NCBI GenBank assembly: GCA_032027045.1
Contig: JAVSMU010000001.1
Coordinates: 1,802,787-1,866,786 of the forward strand
Reading direction: 5' to 3'
Source: Truepera sp.
GTDB lineage: Bacteria; Deinococcota; Deinococci; Deinococcales; Trueperaceae
DNA length: 64,000 bases
Below the pieces are notes generated by a model. That model was not told the origin of the DNA. It did no database searches and was given only the letters and a program-made list of their open reading frames with translations. Below, piece by piece: positions 1 to 8,446 of the stretch (its first letter is position 1; each line of letters opens with the position of its first letter). Made by a program: the position numbers and the translations under genes.

Positions 1-420
1 AAGGCGGCCCAGGCGCTGGCGCACGGCCTGGTGCCCATCGTGTGCGTGGGCGAGAAGCAGGAGCAGCGCGACGCCGGCAACGCCGAGGAGGTCGTGCTGA
101 AGCAGTTGGCCGCGGGGCTCGAGGGCCTCGAGCTTGCCGGTCCTGACGACATCGTGGTCGCCTACGAGCCCATCTGGGCCATCGGCACCGGGCGCACGGC
201 CACCGCGGCCGACGCGGCGGCGATGGGCGCCGCCCTGCGCCGCGAGTTGAGGCGCCACTACCCCGCCCTGGCGGACGGTGTCCGCCTCCTCTACGGCGGC
301 AGCATGAAGCCGAGCAACGCCGCCGAGCTGTTGGCGCAACCCGACGTGAACGGCGGCCTCATCGGCGGAGCCAGCCTCGAGCTGGACGACTACCTGGCCA
401 TCGCGGGGGCAATCCTATGA
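1..420 (+). CDS. tpiA: Triosephosphate isomerase, C-terminal part (partial at window edge)
   Basis: This enzyme interconverts dihydroxyacetone phosphate and glyceraldehyde 3-phosphate in cytosolic glycolysis and gluconeogenesis. The reading frame is open from base 1, so the start lies upstream of the window and about the last 139 residues are present. Visible family signatures are YEPIWAIGTG, whose Glu is the catalytic base, and the phosphate-binding loops YGGS and NGGLIGGASL near the C terminus. The stop codon overlaps the start of the next gene (ATGA), so the aminopeptidase downstream is probably translated in the same mRNA. The lysine and histidine active-site residues would lie in the missing part. 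Confidence 0.95.
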   Translation, partial: KAAQALAHGLVPIVCVGEKQEQRDAGNAEEVVLKQLAAGLEGLELAGPDDIVVAYEPIWAIGTGRTATAADAAAMGAALRRELRRHYPALADGVRLLYGGSMKPSNAAELLAQPDVNGGLIGGASLELDDYLAIAGAIL

Positions 421-1496
421 GCACCGCGGCCGAGAAGGCAGTGGTGAACGAGCGGCTTGCCGCCTTGCGCAGGGGCCTCGAGGCCGCCGGCGCCCAGGCG
501 CTGCTCGTCACCAACCCACCCAACGTCCGCTACCTCTCGCGTTTCACCTCGCCCGCCGACGCCGTCGTGCTGGTGCTGCCGGGTTCCGCGGTACTGCTCA
601 CCGACGGGCGCTACACGGCCCAGGCGACCGAGGAGTCGGTCATCCCGGTGGAGATTGTCGCGGGCCTCGACGACGCCGCCGTCGACCGCCTCGCGGGCGC
701 CCGCCTGGCGGTGGAGGCGGACCACGTCACGCTGGCGCGCTACCGCACGCTGGCCGGCCGCCTCGGCTACGACCCGGTGCCGCTGGAGGGCGCGTTCACG
801 GCCCTGCGGCTCATCAAGTCGGACGCCGAGGTGGCCGCGCTGCGCCGCGCAGCTAACGTCACCGACCTGGCCTTCGCGGAGGCGCTGCAGATGATGGCGC
901 CGGGCGTGCGCGAGGTGGAGGTGGCCATGCGGCTGGAGACCACCATGCGCTTGAACGGCGCCGATGGCTCGGCCTTCGACGTCATCGTGGCGAGCGGCGT
1001 CCGCGGCGCCATGCCCCACGGGGCCGCCTCGCAGAAGCCGCTGGCGGCGGGCGAGCTCGTGACCCTCGACTTCGGCGCGGTGGTGGATGGCTACCACGCC
1101 GACATGACGCGCACCGTCGCCATCGGCGAGGTCGGCGCGGAGGAACGGCGCCTTTACGACGCCGTGCTGGAAGCGCAGGTTGCCGCCCTGGCCGCCGTTG
1201 CCCCGTGGCGCACCGGCCGTGAGGTGGACCAGGTGGCCAGGGACGTGCTGGCGAAGCACGGCCTCGAGGAGTACTTCACGCACTCGCTGGGGCACGGCAC
1301 CGGGCTGGTCATCCACGAGGAGCCGCGCCTCAGCAAGAAGTCCGACACGGTGTTGCAGCCGGGCATGATCGTGACCGTGGAACCGGGCGTCTACCTGCCC
1401 GGCTTCACGGGGCTGCGCATCGAGGACCTGGCGGTCGTTACCGCGGACGGACACGAGGTTCTGTCGAAGAGCCCCAAGGAGTTCATCGCGCTCTGA
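417..1496 (+). CDS. M24-family Xaa-Pro aminopeptidase
   Basis: This is a cytosolic metallopeptidase expected to remove N-terminal residues from peptides with proline at the second position. The 359-residue protein has the usual creatinase-type N-terminal domain (about 1-130) and a pita-bread catalytic domain. The five metal ligands are all present: Asp218, Asp229, His293 in LGHGTGLVIHE, Glu322 in VEPGVYLPG and Glu336. The start codon overlaps the tpiA stop. Family membership is clear, but pepP and pepQ types cannot be separated by eye; the length fits the short Xaa-Pro peptidases of Gram-positive bacteria and Deinococcota. Four copies of a short motif begin at its stop codon (see repeat at 1493). 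Confidence 0.9.
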   Translation: MSTAAEKAVVNERLAALRRGLEAAGAQALLVTNPPNVRYLSRFTSPADAVVLVLPGSAVLLTDGRYTAQATEESVIPVEIVAGLDDAAVDRLAGARLAVEADHVTLARYRTLAGRLGYDPVPLEGAFTALRLIKSDAEVAALRRAANVTDLAFAEALQMMAPGVREVEVAMRLETTMRLNGADGSAFDVIVASGVRGAMPHGAASQKPLAAGELVTLDFGAVVDGYHADMTRTVAIGEVGAEERRLYDAVLEAQVAALAAVAPWRTGREVDQVARDVLAKHGLEEYFTHSLGHGTGLVIHEEPRLSKKSDTVLQPGMIVTVEPGVYLPGFTGLRIEDLAVVTADGHEVLSKSPKEFIAL

Positions 1497-1581
1497 GGGC
1501 GTGCTGGCGACTGGGTCATGCCCAGGGCGTGCTGAGGGCGTCCCCAGGGCTGAGGGCGTCCCCAGGGGCTGAGGGCGGCCC
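1493..1581. repeat. Tandem copies of a stop-codon-containing motif
   Basis: The nonamer CTGAGGGCG begins at 1493, 1532, 1550 and 1569. The first copy contains the TGA stop of the M24 peptidase. The last three form a tandem array with an 18-19 base period. The block fills the space between two convergent genes and has no evident coding role. Confidence 0.7.
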
Positions 1582-1582
1582 G

Positions 1583-3004
1583 TCAGGCCGTGACCAGTTC
1601 TTCCATGGCCCCCAAGATTCGGCCCACGTCCGCGGTGGTCGGGGCCTCGCAGTAGACGCGCAGTAGGGGCTCCGTGCCGCTGGCCCTCACCAAGACCCAG
1701 GCGTCGTCGGCGAGGTTCAGCTTGGTGCCGTCCAGCCGCTCCACGCTCGTCACCTCGCGGCCCGCCACGCTGTCCAGGGGGTCCTCCAGCTTGGCCGCCG
1801 CCCTGCTCATGGCCTCGGCGCCGCCCAGGTGGAGGTCGAGGCGGTCGTAGGCGTGCCGCCAGCCGGTGGCGGCCTCCAGGGCGGCGAAGCGCTCGCCGAG
1901 CGGCTCGCCGGATGCGGCCACGCCCTCGGCGAGCAGGAGCGCGTTCGCCAACCCGTCGCGCTCGAAGAGGTGCTGGCTCACCCCGATCCCGCCCGACTCC
2001 TCGCCGCCAATCAACACGCCGCCCCCCAACATGGCGGCGAGAACGTACTTGAACCCGACTTTCGTCTCCACCACCTCGAGGCCGCGGAGGCGCGCGAGGC
2101 GCTCGACGATCCGGGCAACCGTGACCGTCTTGACCACGGACCCGCGCCCGCCGCGGGCGTGGAGGTAGTCGAGCAGCACGGCGAAGATCTGGTGTGAGTT
2201 GAAGAACTCGCCGCCGGGTAGGACGACGCCCAGGCGGTCGGCGTCGCCGTCGGTGGCAACCGCGAAGCTCGCCCCGTCACTCGCTGCGCGCATGCGCTCG
2301 GCCGTGACCGCCAGGTTGGCGGGGATGGGCTCCGGGTTCACGCCGTGGAAGAGGGGGTCCGGGCGCCCGCGGACCTCCAGCAGGCGCTCCTGCAGGTCGT
2401 GCCGCGCGAAGTATCCCGCCAACCAACCCGCGGCCGACCCACCCATGGCGTCGTGAACGAGCCGCACTGGCGAGGAACGCAGCAGTTCGACGTCGACCAG
2501 CGCGTCGAGGGCGCCATAGTAGGCGCTGCGCACGTCGAAGTCGCCGATGTTGGAGCGGCCCCCGCGCAGGACCTGGTCGGGGCGCACCGCCTTCACGCGC
2601 TCGGCCACGTCCCGGTAGGTGGCGTCCTGGGCCGAACCGCCGTAGCTCCCCTTGAGCTTGAAGCCCGAGTAGTCGGGTGGGTTGTGAGAGGCCGTGATCA
2701 TGACGCCGCCGTCCGCCTGTAAGTGCGTGACCGCGAACGAGAGCGCGGGCGTGGGCAGGTAATCCGCGCTCACGGCCACCTCCAGGCCGTTGGCGGCCAG
2801 CACCTCGCCCACCTGCAGCGCGAAACGTCTGCCCATGAAGCGCGTGTCGTAGCCCACCAGAACGCTGTGCAGGCCCTCGTCCGAGAGGTGCTCGGCGTAC
2901 GCCTGGGCAGCGCGACCCAGGTTCGCGTCGGTGAACCGCGCGGCTATCACGTCACGCCAACCGTCGGTGCCGAACGTCAGATCATCGAGCCGTGAAGACT
3001 GCAC
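1583..3004 (-). CDS. Phosphoglucomutase/phosphomannomutase family protein
   Basis: This alpha-D-phosphohexomutase should interconvert hexose 1- and 6-phosphates through a phosphoserine intermediate. With the GTG start chosen here it has 473 residues, normal for the family. Signatures are FGTDGWRD at the N terminus, the catalytic Ser106 in TASHNP, the Mg-binding loop DGDADR at 252-257, the sugar loop GGEESGG and the phosphate loop RASGTEP near the C terminus. The open frame continues upstream antisense to argB, but that extension has no homology. The GTG at 3002-3004 is preceded by GGGGG/TAGGAG and begins exactly where the family begins. A glucose or mannose preference cannot be decided from sequence; a glmM gene lies separately at 34.6 kb. 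Confidence 0.88.
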   Translation of the reverse strand: MQSSRLDDLTFGTDGWRDVIAARFTDANLGRAAQAYAEHLSDEGLHSVLVGYDTRFMGRRFALQVGEVLAANGLEVAVSADYLPTPALSFAVTHLQADGGVMITASHNPPDYSGFKLKGSYGGSAQDATYRDVAERVKAVRPDQVLRGGRSNIGDFDVRSAYYGALDALVDVELLRSSPVRLVHDAMGGSAAGWLAGYFARHDLQERLLEVRGRPDPLFHGVNPEPIPANLAVTAERMRAASDGASFAVATDGDADRLGVVLPGGEFFNSHQIFAVLLDYLHARGGRGSVVKTVTVARIVERLARLRGLEVVETKVGFKYVLAAMLGGGVLIGGEESGGIGVSQHLFERDGLANALLLAEGVAASGEPLGERFAALEAATGWRHAYDRLDLHLGGAEAMSRAAAKLEDPLDSVAGREVTSVERLDGTKLNLADDAWVLVRASGTEPLLRVYCEAPTTADVGRILGAMEELVTA

Positions 3005-3065
3005 TCCTAACCCCCAGGGCGCGGGTGCGCGCAGGGCAGCGCAGCAACGCTTGCGTGCCTGACGG

Positions 3066-3071
3066 AATGTA
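3066..3071 (-). promoter_or_regulatory. -10 box for the hexose-phosphate mutase gene
   Basis: On the minus strand TACATT lies about 60 bases before the GTG start, so this mRNA would have a leader with a ribosome binding site, unlike the divergent argB. No good -35 box is visible. Confidence 0.35.
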
Positions 3072-3103
3072 CCACTTGATGGCGCGGCCCTGGGCCCGGC
3101 ACA

Positions 3104-3109
3104 TACACT
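3104..3109 (+). promoter_or_regulatory. -10 box of leaderless type for argB
   Basis: TACACT ends seven bases before the GTG start of argB. Transcription would begin at or next to the start codon. No -35 match is visible. Confidence 0.55.
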
Positions 3110-3116
3110 TGGTTGC

Positions 3117-3875
3117 GTGAGCATCGTCATCAAGTACGGCGGCAGCGCCATGACCGATACGGCCACCAGGCGGGCGGTGGCGGCCGGCCTGCGGCGCCTG
3201 GCGGGTACGGGAACCCCGCCGGTGGTGGTCCATGGCGGGGGGCCCTTCATCCAGGCGGCGCTGGACGAGGCCGGCATAGAGCACGGCTTCGTGCGCGGCC
3301 TGCGCGTCACGCGGCCCGAGTCCATGGAGATCATAGAGCGGGTACTCACCGTGCTCGGCAAGCACCTGGCCCACGAGATCGGACCGGCCGTGGGAGTGAC
3401 GGCCCGCGACGCGGGCACGCTCACGGCCACGGTGCGCGCCCCGGAACTCGGCCGCGTGGGCCGCGTGGAGGGCGTGGACCTCCGCGCCATAAACGCCCTG
3501 CGCGCCGGCGGGCTCGTGCCCGTCGTGGCATGCCTCGCCCTGGACGCCGCCGGCGAGGCGCTCAACGTCAACGGCGACGAGGCCGCCGGCGCGGTGGCGG
3601 GCGCCCTCGGCGAGGGCGTCCTGTTCCTGACGAACGTTCCGGGGGTGCTCGACGACCCGGCCGACCCCACCAGCCTCATCCCCGAGATGGCGCGCGACGA
3701 GGCGCTGGCGCGCATCCAGGACGGCCGGATAGCGGGCGGCATGATCCCCAAGGTCGAGGCGGCACTCGCCGCGCTGTCACAAGGCGCGGCCTTCGCGGTG
3801 ATCGCCGACGGCCGGGACCCGAGCGGCATCGAGCGCGCCCTGGCCGGACGCGGCACCCGCGTCAAGGCCGGGTGA
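3117..3875 (+). CDS. argB: Acetylglutamate kinase
   Basis: This amino-acid kinase phosphorylates N-acetylglutamate in arginine synthesis. The 252 residues show the nucleotide-binding start KYGGS (6-10), the glycine loop HGGGP (39-43), GLRVT for substrate binding, the central NVNGDEAAG and the GGMIPKVEAA segment with its catalytic-type lysine. The homologous LysZ of Thermus and Deinococcus acts on LysW-bound aminoadipate; GLRVT and isolated position here favour ArgB, but no arginine or lysine genes adjoin to settle this. The GTG start is fixed by the close -10 box. It is divergent from the mutase gene. Confidence 0.8.
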   Translation: MSIVIKYGGSAMTDTATRRAVAAGLRRLAGTGTPPVVVHGGGPFIQAALDEAGIEHGFVRGLRVTRPESMEIIERVLTVLGKHLAHEIGPAVGVTARDAGTLTATVRAPELGRVGRVEGVDLRAINALRAGGLVPVVACLALDAAGEALNVNGDEAAGAVAGALGEGVLFLTNVPGVLDDPADPTSLIPEMARDEALARIQDGRIAGGMIPKVEAALAALSQGAAFAVIADGRDPSGIERALAGRGTRVKAG

Positions 3876-3904
3876 GGAAGTCGCGACCACCTACCGCCGG
3901 CCTG

Positions 3905-3934
3905 TTGAGAGTTCCGTAAGAGGGGCCCTAGTAG
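3905..3934 (+). promoter_or_regulatory. Possible promoter for the 58-residue gene
   Basis: TTGAGA and TAGTAG are separated by 18 bases. The -10 lacks the conserved final T. A leader of about 60 bases would follow. Confidence 0.3.
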
Positions 3935-4003
3935 CTTGTCATCACAGACGGCGCCCGCTGGTGAGCACCGCCGGGGGCAACCTCGAAGGCATAGGAGCTA
4001 GAG

Positions 4004-4180
4004 ATGAACGACGACATCACCTCGCTACCGAACGCGACCCTGCTCATGGAGGCTCGCCTCCTCGAACTCAAGATCATTCATAACGCCAGCTCGGCGATCG
4101 AGACGGAGCGCTACTGCCTCATCCAACTGGAACTAGGCGGCCGCGCGGCCAGGGAGCTGGTGTTGGACCCGCGAGACTGA
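4004..4180 (+). CDS. Small hypothetical protein, 58 residues
   Basis: A short open frame starts at ATG 4004 behind a good ribosome binding site, AGGAG at 3993-3997 with six bases of spacing. The product starts MNDDITSLPNATLLMEARLL, is acidic overall, contains one cysteine and no membrane segment, and ends RELVLDPRD. I do not recognise a family. It stands alone between argB and the LysM peptidase and is followed by two strong hairpins. The ribosome binding site and the codon pattern support it being real; there is no homology evidence available here. Confidence 0.5.
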   Translation: MNDDITSLPNATLLMEARLLELKIIHNASSAIETERYCLIQLELGGRAARELVLDPRD

Positions 4181-4186
4181 CGCGTA

Positions 4187-4226
4187 CGGCACCCGCTCCC
4201 TCCTTGCAACGGCCCGACGGGTGCCG
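4187..4226 (+). other. Inverted repeat after the small gene
   Basis: CGGCACCCG at 4187-4195 is the exact complement of CGGGTGCCG at 4218-4226, with a 22-base loop. It begins seven bases after the stop of the 58-residue gene. No T run follows, so it is either a weak terminator or a structured RNA end. Confidence 0.45.
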
Positions 4227-4264
4227 GCCGTTCAGCCCCACCAAACGCTGAAGTGTGGCCGACA

Positions 4265-4285
4265 CCTGCGGGCTGAGCCCGCAGG
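4265..4285 (+). terminator. Strong hairpin, possible terminator before the LysM peptidase gene
   Basis: CCTGCGGGC and GCCCGCAGG form a perfect nine-pair stem with a TGA loop. AAGTG on the left and CACTT on the right could extend the structure. There is no T tract, so termination is an inference. Confidence 0.45.
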
Positions 4286-4354
4286 CGCACTTGCTGGTCT
4301 AACTTGTGTCGGCAGTTGCCAGTTTCTTCGCGTCGTGCGCCGCGCTCCGTCTGG

Positions 4355-4360
4355 TAGATT
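4355..4360 (+). promoter_or_regulatory. -10 box of leaderless type for the LysM/M23 gene
   Basis: TAGATT ends eight bases before ATG 4369. This supports the inner ATG as the true start, since the upstream GTG at 4306 would precede the transcript. Confidence 0.5.
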
Positions 4361-4368
4361 TAGCGGCG

Positions 4369-5544
4369 ATGCATTCAAGAGGGCTCGTTCGCACACTTCT
4401 CGCAGTGGTCGTCTTGGGGACCGCAGCCGCATACGCCAAGACCATCACCGTGCAAGCGGGCGACAGTCTCTGGGCGCTTGCGCGCCAGTACGAAACGGAC
4501 GTCGCCACCCTCAAGAGCATGAACGGCCTGAGCACCGACTCCATCAAGCCAGGCCAGGTGCTCAGCGTCCCCGGCGATGACGAGGTCGCCGCCGAGGCCG
4601 TCAAGGTGGTCGTCGTGCAAGCGGGTGACACCCTATACGACATCGCGCTGGCGAACGGCGTGAGCGTCGAAGACCTGATCGCCTTCAACGAGCTGGACGG
4701 CACCCTCATACGCCCAGGGCAGGAACTTAGGTTGGTGGCGGGCGACAAGGTGCCCGAACCGCTGGTGGTCAAGGTCGGCGTGGGCGACTCGCTGTGGGTC
4801 ATCTCGCGCCGTTACGACACCACGGTCGCCGCCATCGCCAGCGCCAACGGCATCTCGGAGACCGGCACCCTCCGCGTCGGAACTCGGCTCACCATCCCCG
4901 GACAGTACGCGGCCTCCGACATCGACGTCGGCGGTCCCGTGCCCATGACCATCGTCGTCGGCCCTGGCGACACCCTCTGGCAACTGGCGCGGCGCTACGA
5001 CAGCTCCGTGGCCGCGCTCAAGAGCGCCAACTCGCTAAAGGGCGACGCGCTCTTCGTCGGCCAACAGTTGCGCATCCTGCCGGGTGCCGACGTCGGCTCC
5101 TCACGCGCCATGGTGGAGCCCACCGTTTCCGCGTCCCCCGGGCTCGAAGGCGGCGCGCTCCTGTGGCCCCTCGTCGGGACCATCACGTCCCGCTACGGTT
5201 ACCGGCAGCTGCGCGTTAGTGGCAGCAACTTCCATACGGGCCTCGACATCGACGGCCACACGGGCGACCCCATCAGGGCCGCTCGCGGCGGCACGGTCAC
5301 GCTCGCCGGGTGGCATGGCGGCTACGGCAACCTCGTGATCGTCACCACCGGCAACATCGAGTACTACTACGGGCACGCTTCCAAGATCGAGGTTGCGGTG
5401 GGCGACCAGGTGGCGGCCGGCGACATCATCGCGCGCGTCGGGAACACCGGAAACTCCACCGGATCACACCTCCATTTCGAGATCCGGATCGACGGCAAGA
5501 CGGTCGATCCTCTAGCCTATCTGGACACGCACGCCTCGCGCTGA
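4369..5544 (+). CDS. Secreted LysM/M23 peptidoglycan endopeptidase
   Basis: This protein should cut peptide cross-links in the cell wall. With the ATG at 4369 it has 391 residues: a signal peptide (1-23, cleavage likely after AYA), four LysM peptidoglycan-binding repeats each with the GDSLW/GDTLW core (roughly 26-70, 79-122, 127-174 and 185-231) and a C-terminal M23 domain. The zinc ligands are present in FHTGLDID and GSHLHFEI. The open frame extends 21 codons upstream to a GTG, but the signal peptide and the -10 box at 4355 favour the ATG. With all catalytic residues present it is likely an active hydrolase, though EnvC-like activator roles exist in the family. Confidence 0.9.
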   Translation: MHSRGLVRTLLAVVVLGTAAAYAKTITVQAGDSLWALARQYETDVATLKSMNGLSTDSIKPGQVLSVPGDDEVAAEAVKVVVVQAGDTLYDIALANGVSVEDLIAFNELDGTLIRPGQELRLVAGDKVPEPLVVKVGVGDSLWVISRRYDTTVAAIASANGISETGTLRVGTRLTIPGQYAASDIDVGGPVPMTIVVGPGDTLWQLARRYDSSVAALKSANSLKGDALFVGQQLRILPGADVGSSRAMVEPTVSASPGLEGGALLWPLVGTITSRYGYRQLRVSGSNFHTGLDIDGHTGDPIRAARGGTVTLAGWHGGYGNLVIVTTGNIEYYYGHASKIEVAVGDQVAAGDIIARVGNTGNSTGSHLHFEIRIDGKTVDPLAYLDTHASR

Positions 5545-5567
5545 CGCCCCGGAAGTGAGTTCACGAA

Positions 5568-6356
5568 GTGCGCATCGTCGTCGTGGGCGATATCCATGTA
5601 CAACCCGACAAGCTGTGGCGCATGCTCAGGGAGGCCGGGCTGGCCGACGAGCATAACCGCCCCACCGACGAGTTGCGTGATGGCGGCACCAGGCTCGTGC
5701 TGTTGGGTGACCTCGTGCACGCCAAGAGCAGGCAACGTTACGCCGACCTCATCAACGTCAGGCGTTACGACGAGTACAACCCGCGCCACCTGGAGCGAGC
5801 CGAGGAGGCCCAGGTGCGCTTCCTGCGCGAGGTCAAGGGCTTCCAGGAGCGCGTACCCAGCGGCAACATGATCATCCTGCTGGGCAACCACGACTTCAAC
5901 GCGGCCACGCCCGATCAGGGCCCGCTCCGGACCGACGACGTGTCGCACCTCGAATGGAAGCCTGGTTACGGTTCCGAGCTCGACTCGGAGCTGCGCGACT
6001 GGATCCTGGCGTGGCCCGCGGAGGCCGGCATCGAGGGCCTGCACTTCGCCCACGTGGGCCCGCTGCCCGAGCACAACACGTACGACCAGTCGTTCTACGT
6101 GGAGAACCGTCGCCGCTGGCTGCAAGAGGACCGCGATTATCTCGAAGGCACTCCTTACACGCTCGGTGTGTACGGACACACGCCCGTGCGCGGCGGCGTC
6201 AACGTCGCGTCGCAGGGCCGCGCGCTGCTGCTAGACACCAACGGCTACAAGGACGAGTACACCTGGCTAGAGATCGACGTGCGCAACGCCGACTACCGCC
6301 TGCGGTTGCACGGACTCTTCTTCGACGAGCTGGTGCCGCGTCAGCAACTCGACTAA
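5568..6356 (+). CDS. Calcineurin-like metallophosphoesterase
   Basis: This 262-residue cytosolic protein has the full set of binuclear-metal motifs: GDIH (7-10), GDLVH (47-51), GNHD (106-109), and a late GHTP motif. Such proteins hydrolyse phosphomonoesters or diesters; the substrate is unknown. It starts with GTG 23 bases after the LysM peptidase stop and may be co-transcribed with it. An insert of about 40 residues between the second and third motifs, rich in Arg and Glu, is longer than usual. Its stop region is duplicated: TCGACTA occurs at 6349 and again ten bases later. Confidence 0.8.
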   Translation: MRIVVVGDIHVQPDKLWRMLREAGLADEHNRPTDELRDGGTRLVLLGDLVHAKSRQRYADLINVRRYDEYNPRHLERAEEAQVRFLREVKGFQERVPSGNMIILLGNHDFNAATPDQGPLRTDDVSHLEWKPGYGSELDSELRDWILAWPAEAGIEGLHFAHVGPLPEHNTYDQSFYVENRRRWLQEDRDYLEGTPYTLGVYGHTPVRGGVNVASQGRALLLDTNGYKDEYTWLEIDVRNADYRLRLHGLFFDELVPRQQLD

Positions 6357-6381
6357 GTTCGACTAGGGCGCGCCGGTCACG

Positions 6382-8433
6382 CTACTGTTCGACGCGCGAG
6401 TCGTAGGTCGGCGTGAGCATGACCCACGTCCTGAAGGGCGCGAGGTCGACCTCTTCGCCCCCGGCCGTCACGAAGCGCACGCCGCGCCCGTCCCTGAGCA
6501 CCCAGGTACCACGCTCGGCGCGGCCCTTGAGATAGAGCGTGGCCTCGCCGCCATCGAGCGGGATGTAGAGCCGCCCGGCCGTATCGCCCGGCAGTTGCCT
6601 GGCCGTGATGGCGCCAACCAGCACGGCGTCGTAGAGCATCACCTGGCCGTCCGGGTGGTTGGCGGGCGTGCCGTCGCGGATCCAACGGTATGCGCCGAGC
6701 ACAGCGTCGAAGCGGAAACCCGAAGTGTAGGCCCCGCTGTACTTGACGCTCACCTCGGTCACGCTGTCGTCATCCGCCGCCGGGGCGAACACGACGCCGC
6801 TCACCAGCGTGCTCTTCTCGGGCACCAGGCGCAGCATGGCCGTGCGCAACTCGGGGCCCGCGCTGTAGAGGTTGTAGGGCGCCGAACGGCTGCTGTCTCG
6901 TGCGAACAGCGGGCCGTTGTTGTACGCGTTCAGCGTGGGCAGAACGGAGTTGGCGATGGCGATCATGGCCCCGGGCGAGCCGCCATCGTGAACGAGCACC
7001 GCCTGGTTCGCCTGCGCGAGTTCAACGAAGTAGTCGCGGGCGCTGCGCACGGGCCCGACACGGCGCGGGAAGTTCCGGTCGTAGATGGCCATTAGCCGCG
7101 TCAGTCCGCCCTCTACGGGCACTTCTAGGATCATGCTGGCCTCGCGCAGGCCCGTCTGGGGGTAGCCGCCGACGTTGTCGATGAGCACCGCCAAGGGCCG
7201 CTCGCGCTCCATGGCGTAAGGCAGTCGCGCCAACTGGGCCGGGGCGCCCGTGCCGGCGCCCACGCCGTCGGGCGACGCGGCCAGCCCACGACCGTCTGCC
7301 GTGGCGTTAGGGTCCAGCGGGCCCGTCTGCCCGGAGGTGGCGGCGTTGCCGCCGGGAGCACGCGGGCTGTCGGCGGTGGCCAGAACGTCGGTCTCCCCCG
7401 GCCTCGTGCCCTGGTCACCCGGGGCGCCCGCGGCCGTGGTCGGCGAGATGACGTCGGCGCGCATGGTCGGGACCGGCACGCTCCGCACTTGCACGACCGT
7501 GGCTTCCGGGAGCACCTTGACGTCGCGAGCCGTACCCACCTGGGCCGCCACGCTGGGCGGCGCCAGGGGGCGGGTGCCGCTCACGCTGGCCGTGACGCCA
7601 CTGGTGCCAAGCAACGTGCCCGCGGCCACCTGCGCCTCCACCATGGGGGCGTCGAGGGGGCGCGCCGCCGTGACGGCCGCGCGGGCGTCCGGCGCCGCGA
7701 GGCCGATCGACTGCGAGACCTGCGCGTTCACCATGGGGCTCGAGAGCTCACGCGGCGCCGTGACGCTGGCGTTGGGCTGCGGCGGGGCGATGTCGCGCGA
7801 CTCGCTCACGCTGGCGGTCGGCTCGGAGGCCAATGCGCGCGCGTCGGCGACGCTGGCGCTGACCTCCGGCACCTTCAACACGACCGGGTCCACGAGGGGC
7901 CTCGGGGCCAGCGTCACCGGCTCGATCTCCGGCAGGGGCGTGGCCGGCACCTCCGCGAGCGGCAGTTGCTGCGTGGGCGGCGCGGCCTCGGTGACCTGAG
8001 GCAGCGGCAGGGGCGGCGTGGGCACGTCGGCTGCGGTCGACTCGAGCGGCTCGGCGGCCGCCTGCGCCGGCGGCGCCTGGGGAGCGGGGGGCTGAACCGT
8101 CTCCGGCCGCGTCTCGGGCGCCGTGGACTCCTGCTGCGGCGCAGAAAGGTCGCGGGGCGTGCCCAGCGTCTCGGCGGCCACCTGGGGCGAGGGCGCCGGT
8201 GGCGCCGGCGTCTCCGCGGTGGCGGCGAGCGTGGTCTCCTCGGAGTAGGCCGGGGTGCCCACGTCGAGGACGATGTAAGGCGGCAGGCGCTCGGGCCGGG
8301 GCCTTAGGCCGAACAGGAGCGCCAGCAGCAGCACGAGCAGGTGCAGCGTCAGCGATACGGCCATGGCGCGGCGCTTGTCCGGGTCGCGCCAGGGGGCCAC
8401 TTCGCCCGTCGGGTGGGCGCTCGAGGTGCTCAC
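6382..8433 (-). CDS. TonB-like N terminus fused to a DUF3048 domain, with eight 15-residue repeats
   Basis: This 683-residue protein is the third gene of an exbB-exbD operon, the position usually held by tonB or tolA. Residues 22-42 form one membrane anchor, followed by a proline- and alanine-rich stretch (about 60-185) as in TonB. Residues 190-309 are eight tandem 15-residue repeats with the pattern x-x-A-S/Q-V-x-x-x-R-x-L-x-x-P-x. After a Gly/Ala-rich linker, residues about 405-683 match DUF3048 (YerB-like), with motifs such as LIDNVGGYPQTGL and RVGPVRSARDYF. No TonB C-terminal fold is visible. In other bacteria DUF3048 proteins are usually small lipoproteins. I infer an ExbBD-energised envelope protein with an unknown target. 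The domain calls are by eye. Confidence 0.75.
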   Translation of the reverse strand: MSTSSAHPTGEVAPWRDPDKRRAMAVSLTLHLLVLLLALLFGLRPRPERLPPYIVLDVGTPAYSEETTLAATAETPAPPAPSPQVAAETLGTPRDLSAPQQESTAPETRPETVQPPAPQAPPAQAAAEPLESTAADVPTPPLPLPQVTEAAPPTQQLPLAEVPATPLPEIEPVTLAPRPLVDPVVLKVPEVSASVADARALASEPTASVSESRDIAPPQPNASVTAPRELSSPMVNAQVSQSIGLAAPDARAAVTAARPLDAPMVEAQVAAGTLLGTSGVTASVSGTRPLAPPSVAAQVGTARDVKVLPEATVVQVRSVPVPTMRADVISPTTAAGAPGDQGTRPGETDVLATADSPRAPGGNAATSGQTGPLDPNATADGRGLAASPDGVGAGTGAPAQLARLPYAMERERPLAVLIDNVGGYPQTGLREASMILEVPVEGGLTRLMAIYDRNFPRRVGPVRSARDYFVELAQANQAVLVHDGGSPGAMIAIANSVLPTLNAYNNGPLFARDSSRSAPYNLYSAGPELRTAMLRLVPEKSTLVSGVVFAPAADDDSVTEVSVKYSGAYTSGFRFDAVLGAYRWIRDGTPANHPDGQVMLYDAVLVGAITARQLPGDTAGRLYIPLDGGEATLYLKGRAERGTWVLRDGRGVRFVTAGGEEVDLAPFRTWVMLTPTYDSRVEQ
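7507..7866 (-). repeat. Eight 45-bp coding repeats in the TonB-like/DUF3048 gene
   Basis: The DNA encodes eight consecutive 15-residue units (residues 190-309) such as PTASVSESRDIAPPQ and VTASVSGTRPLAPPS. The units differ at the DNA level, so the array is old rather than a recent slippage product. Confidence 0.75.
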
Positions 8434-8446
8434 GGCTGCCCGGCCC

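Noticed and set aside
390..1454. 354-codon minus-strand open frame opposite the M24 peptidase
   Set aside because: It has low-complexity Arg/His/Gly composition and mirrors a gene with complete catalytic motifs.
3005..3865. N-terminal 287-codon extension of the hexose-phosphate mutase
   Set aside because: The segment is antisense to argB, is Ser/Ala/Pro-rich and has no homology. The family start follows GTG 3004.
3117..3875. Assignment of argB as lysZ (LysW-aminoadipate kinase)
   Set aside because: No LysW or other lysine-pathway gene adjoins, and GLRVT fits acetylglutamate kinase; the alternative is noted but not preferred.
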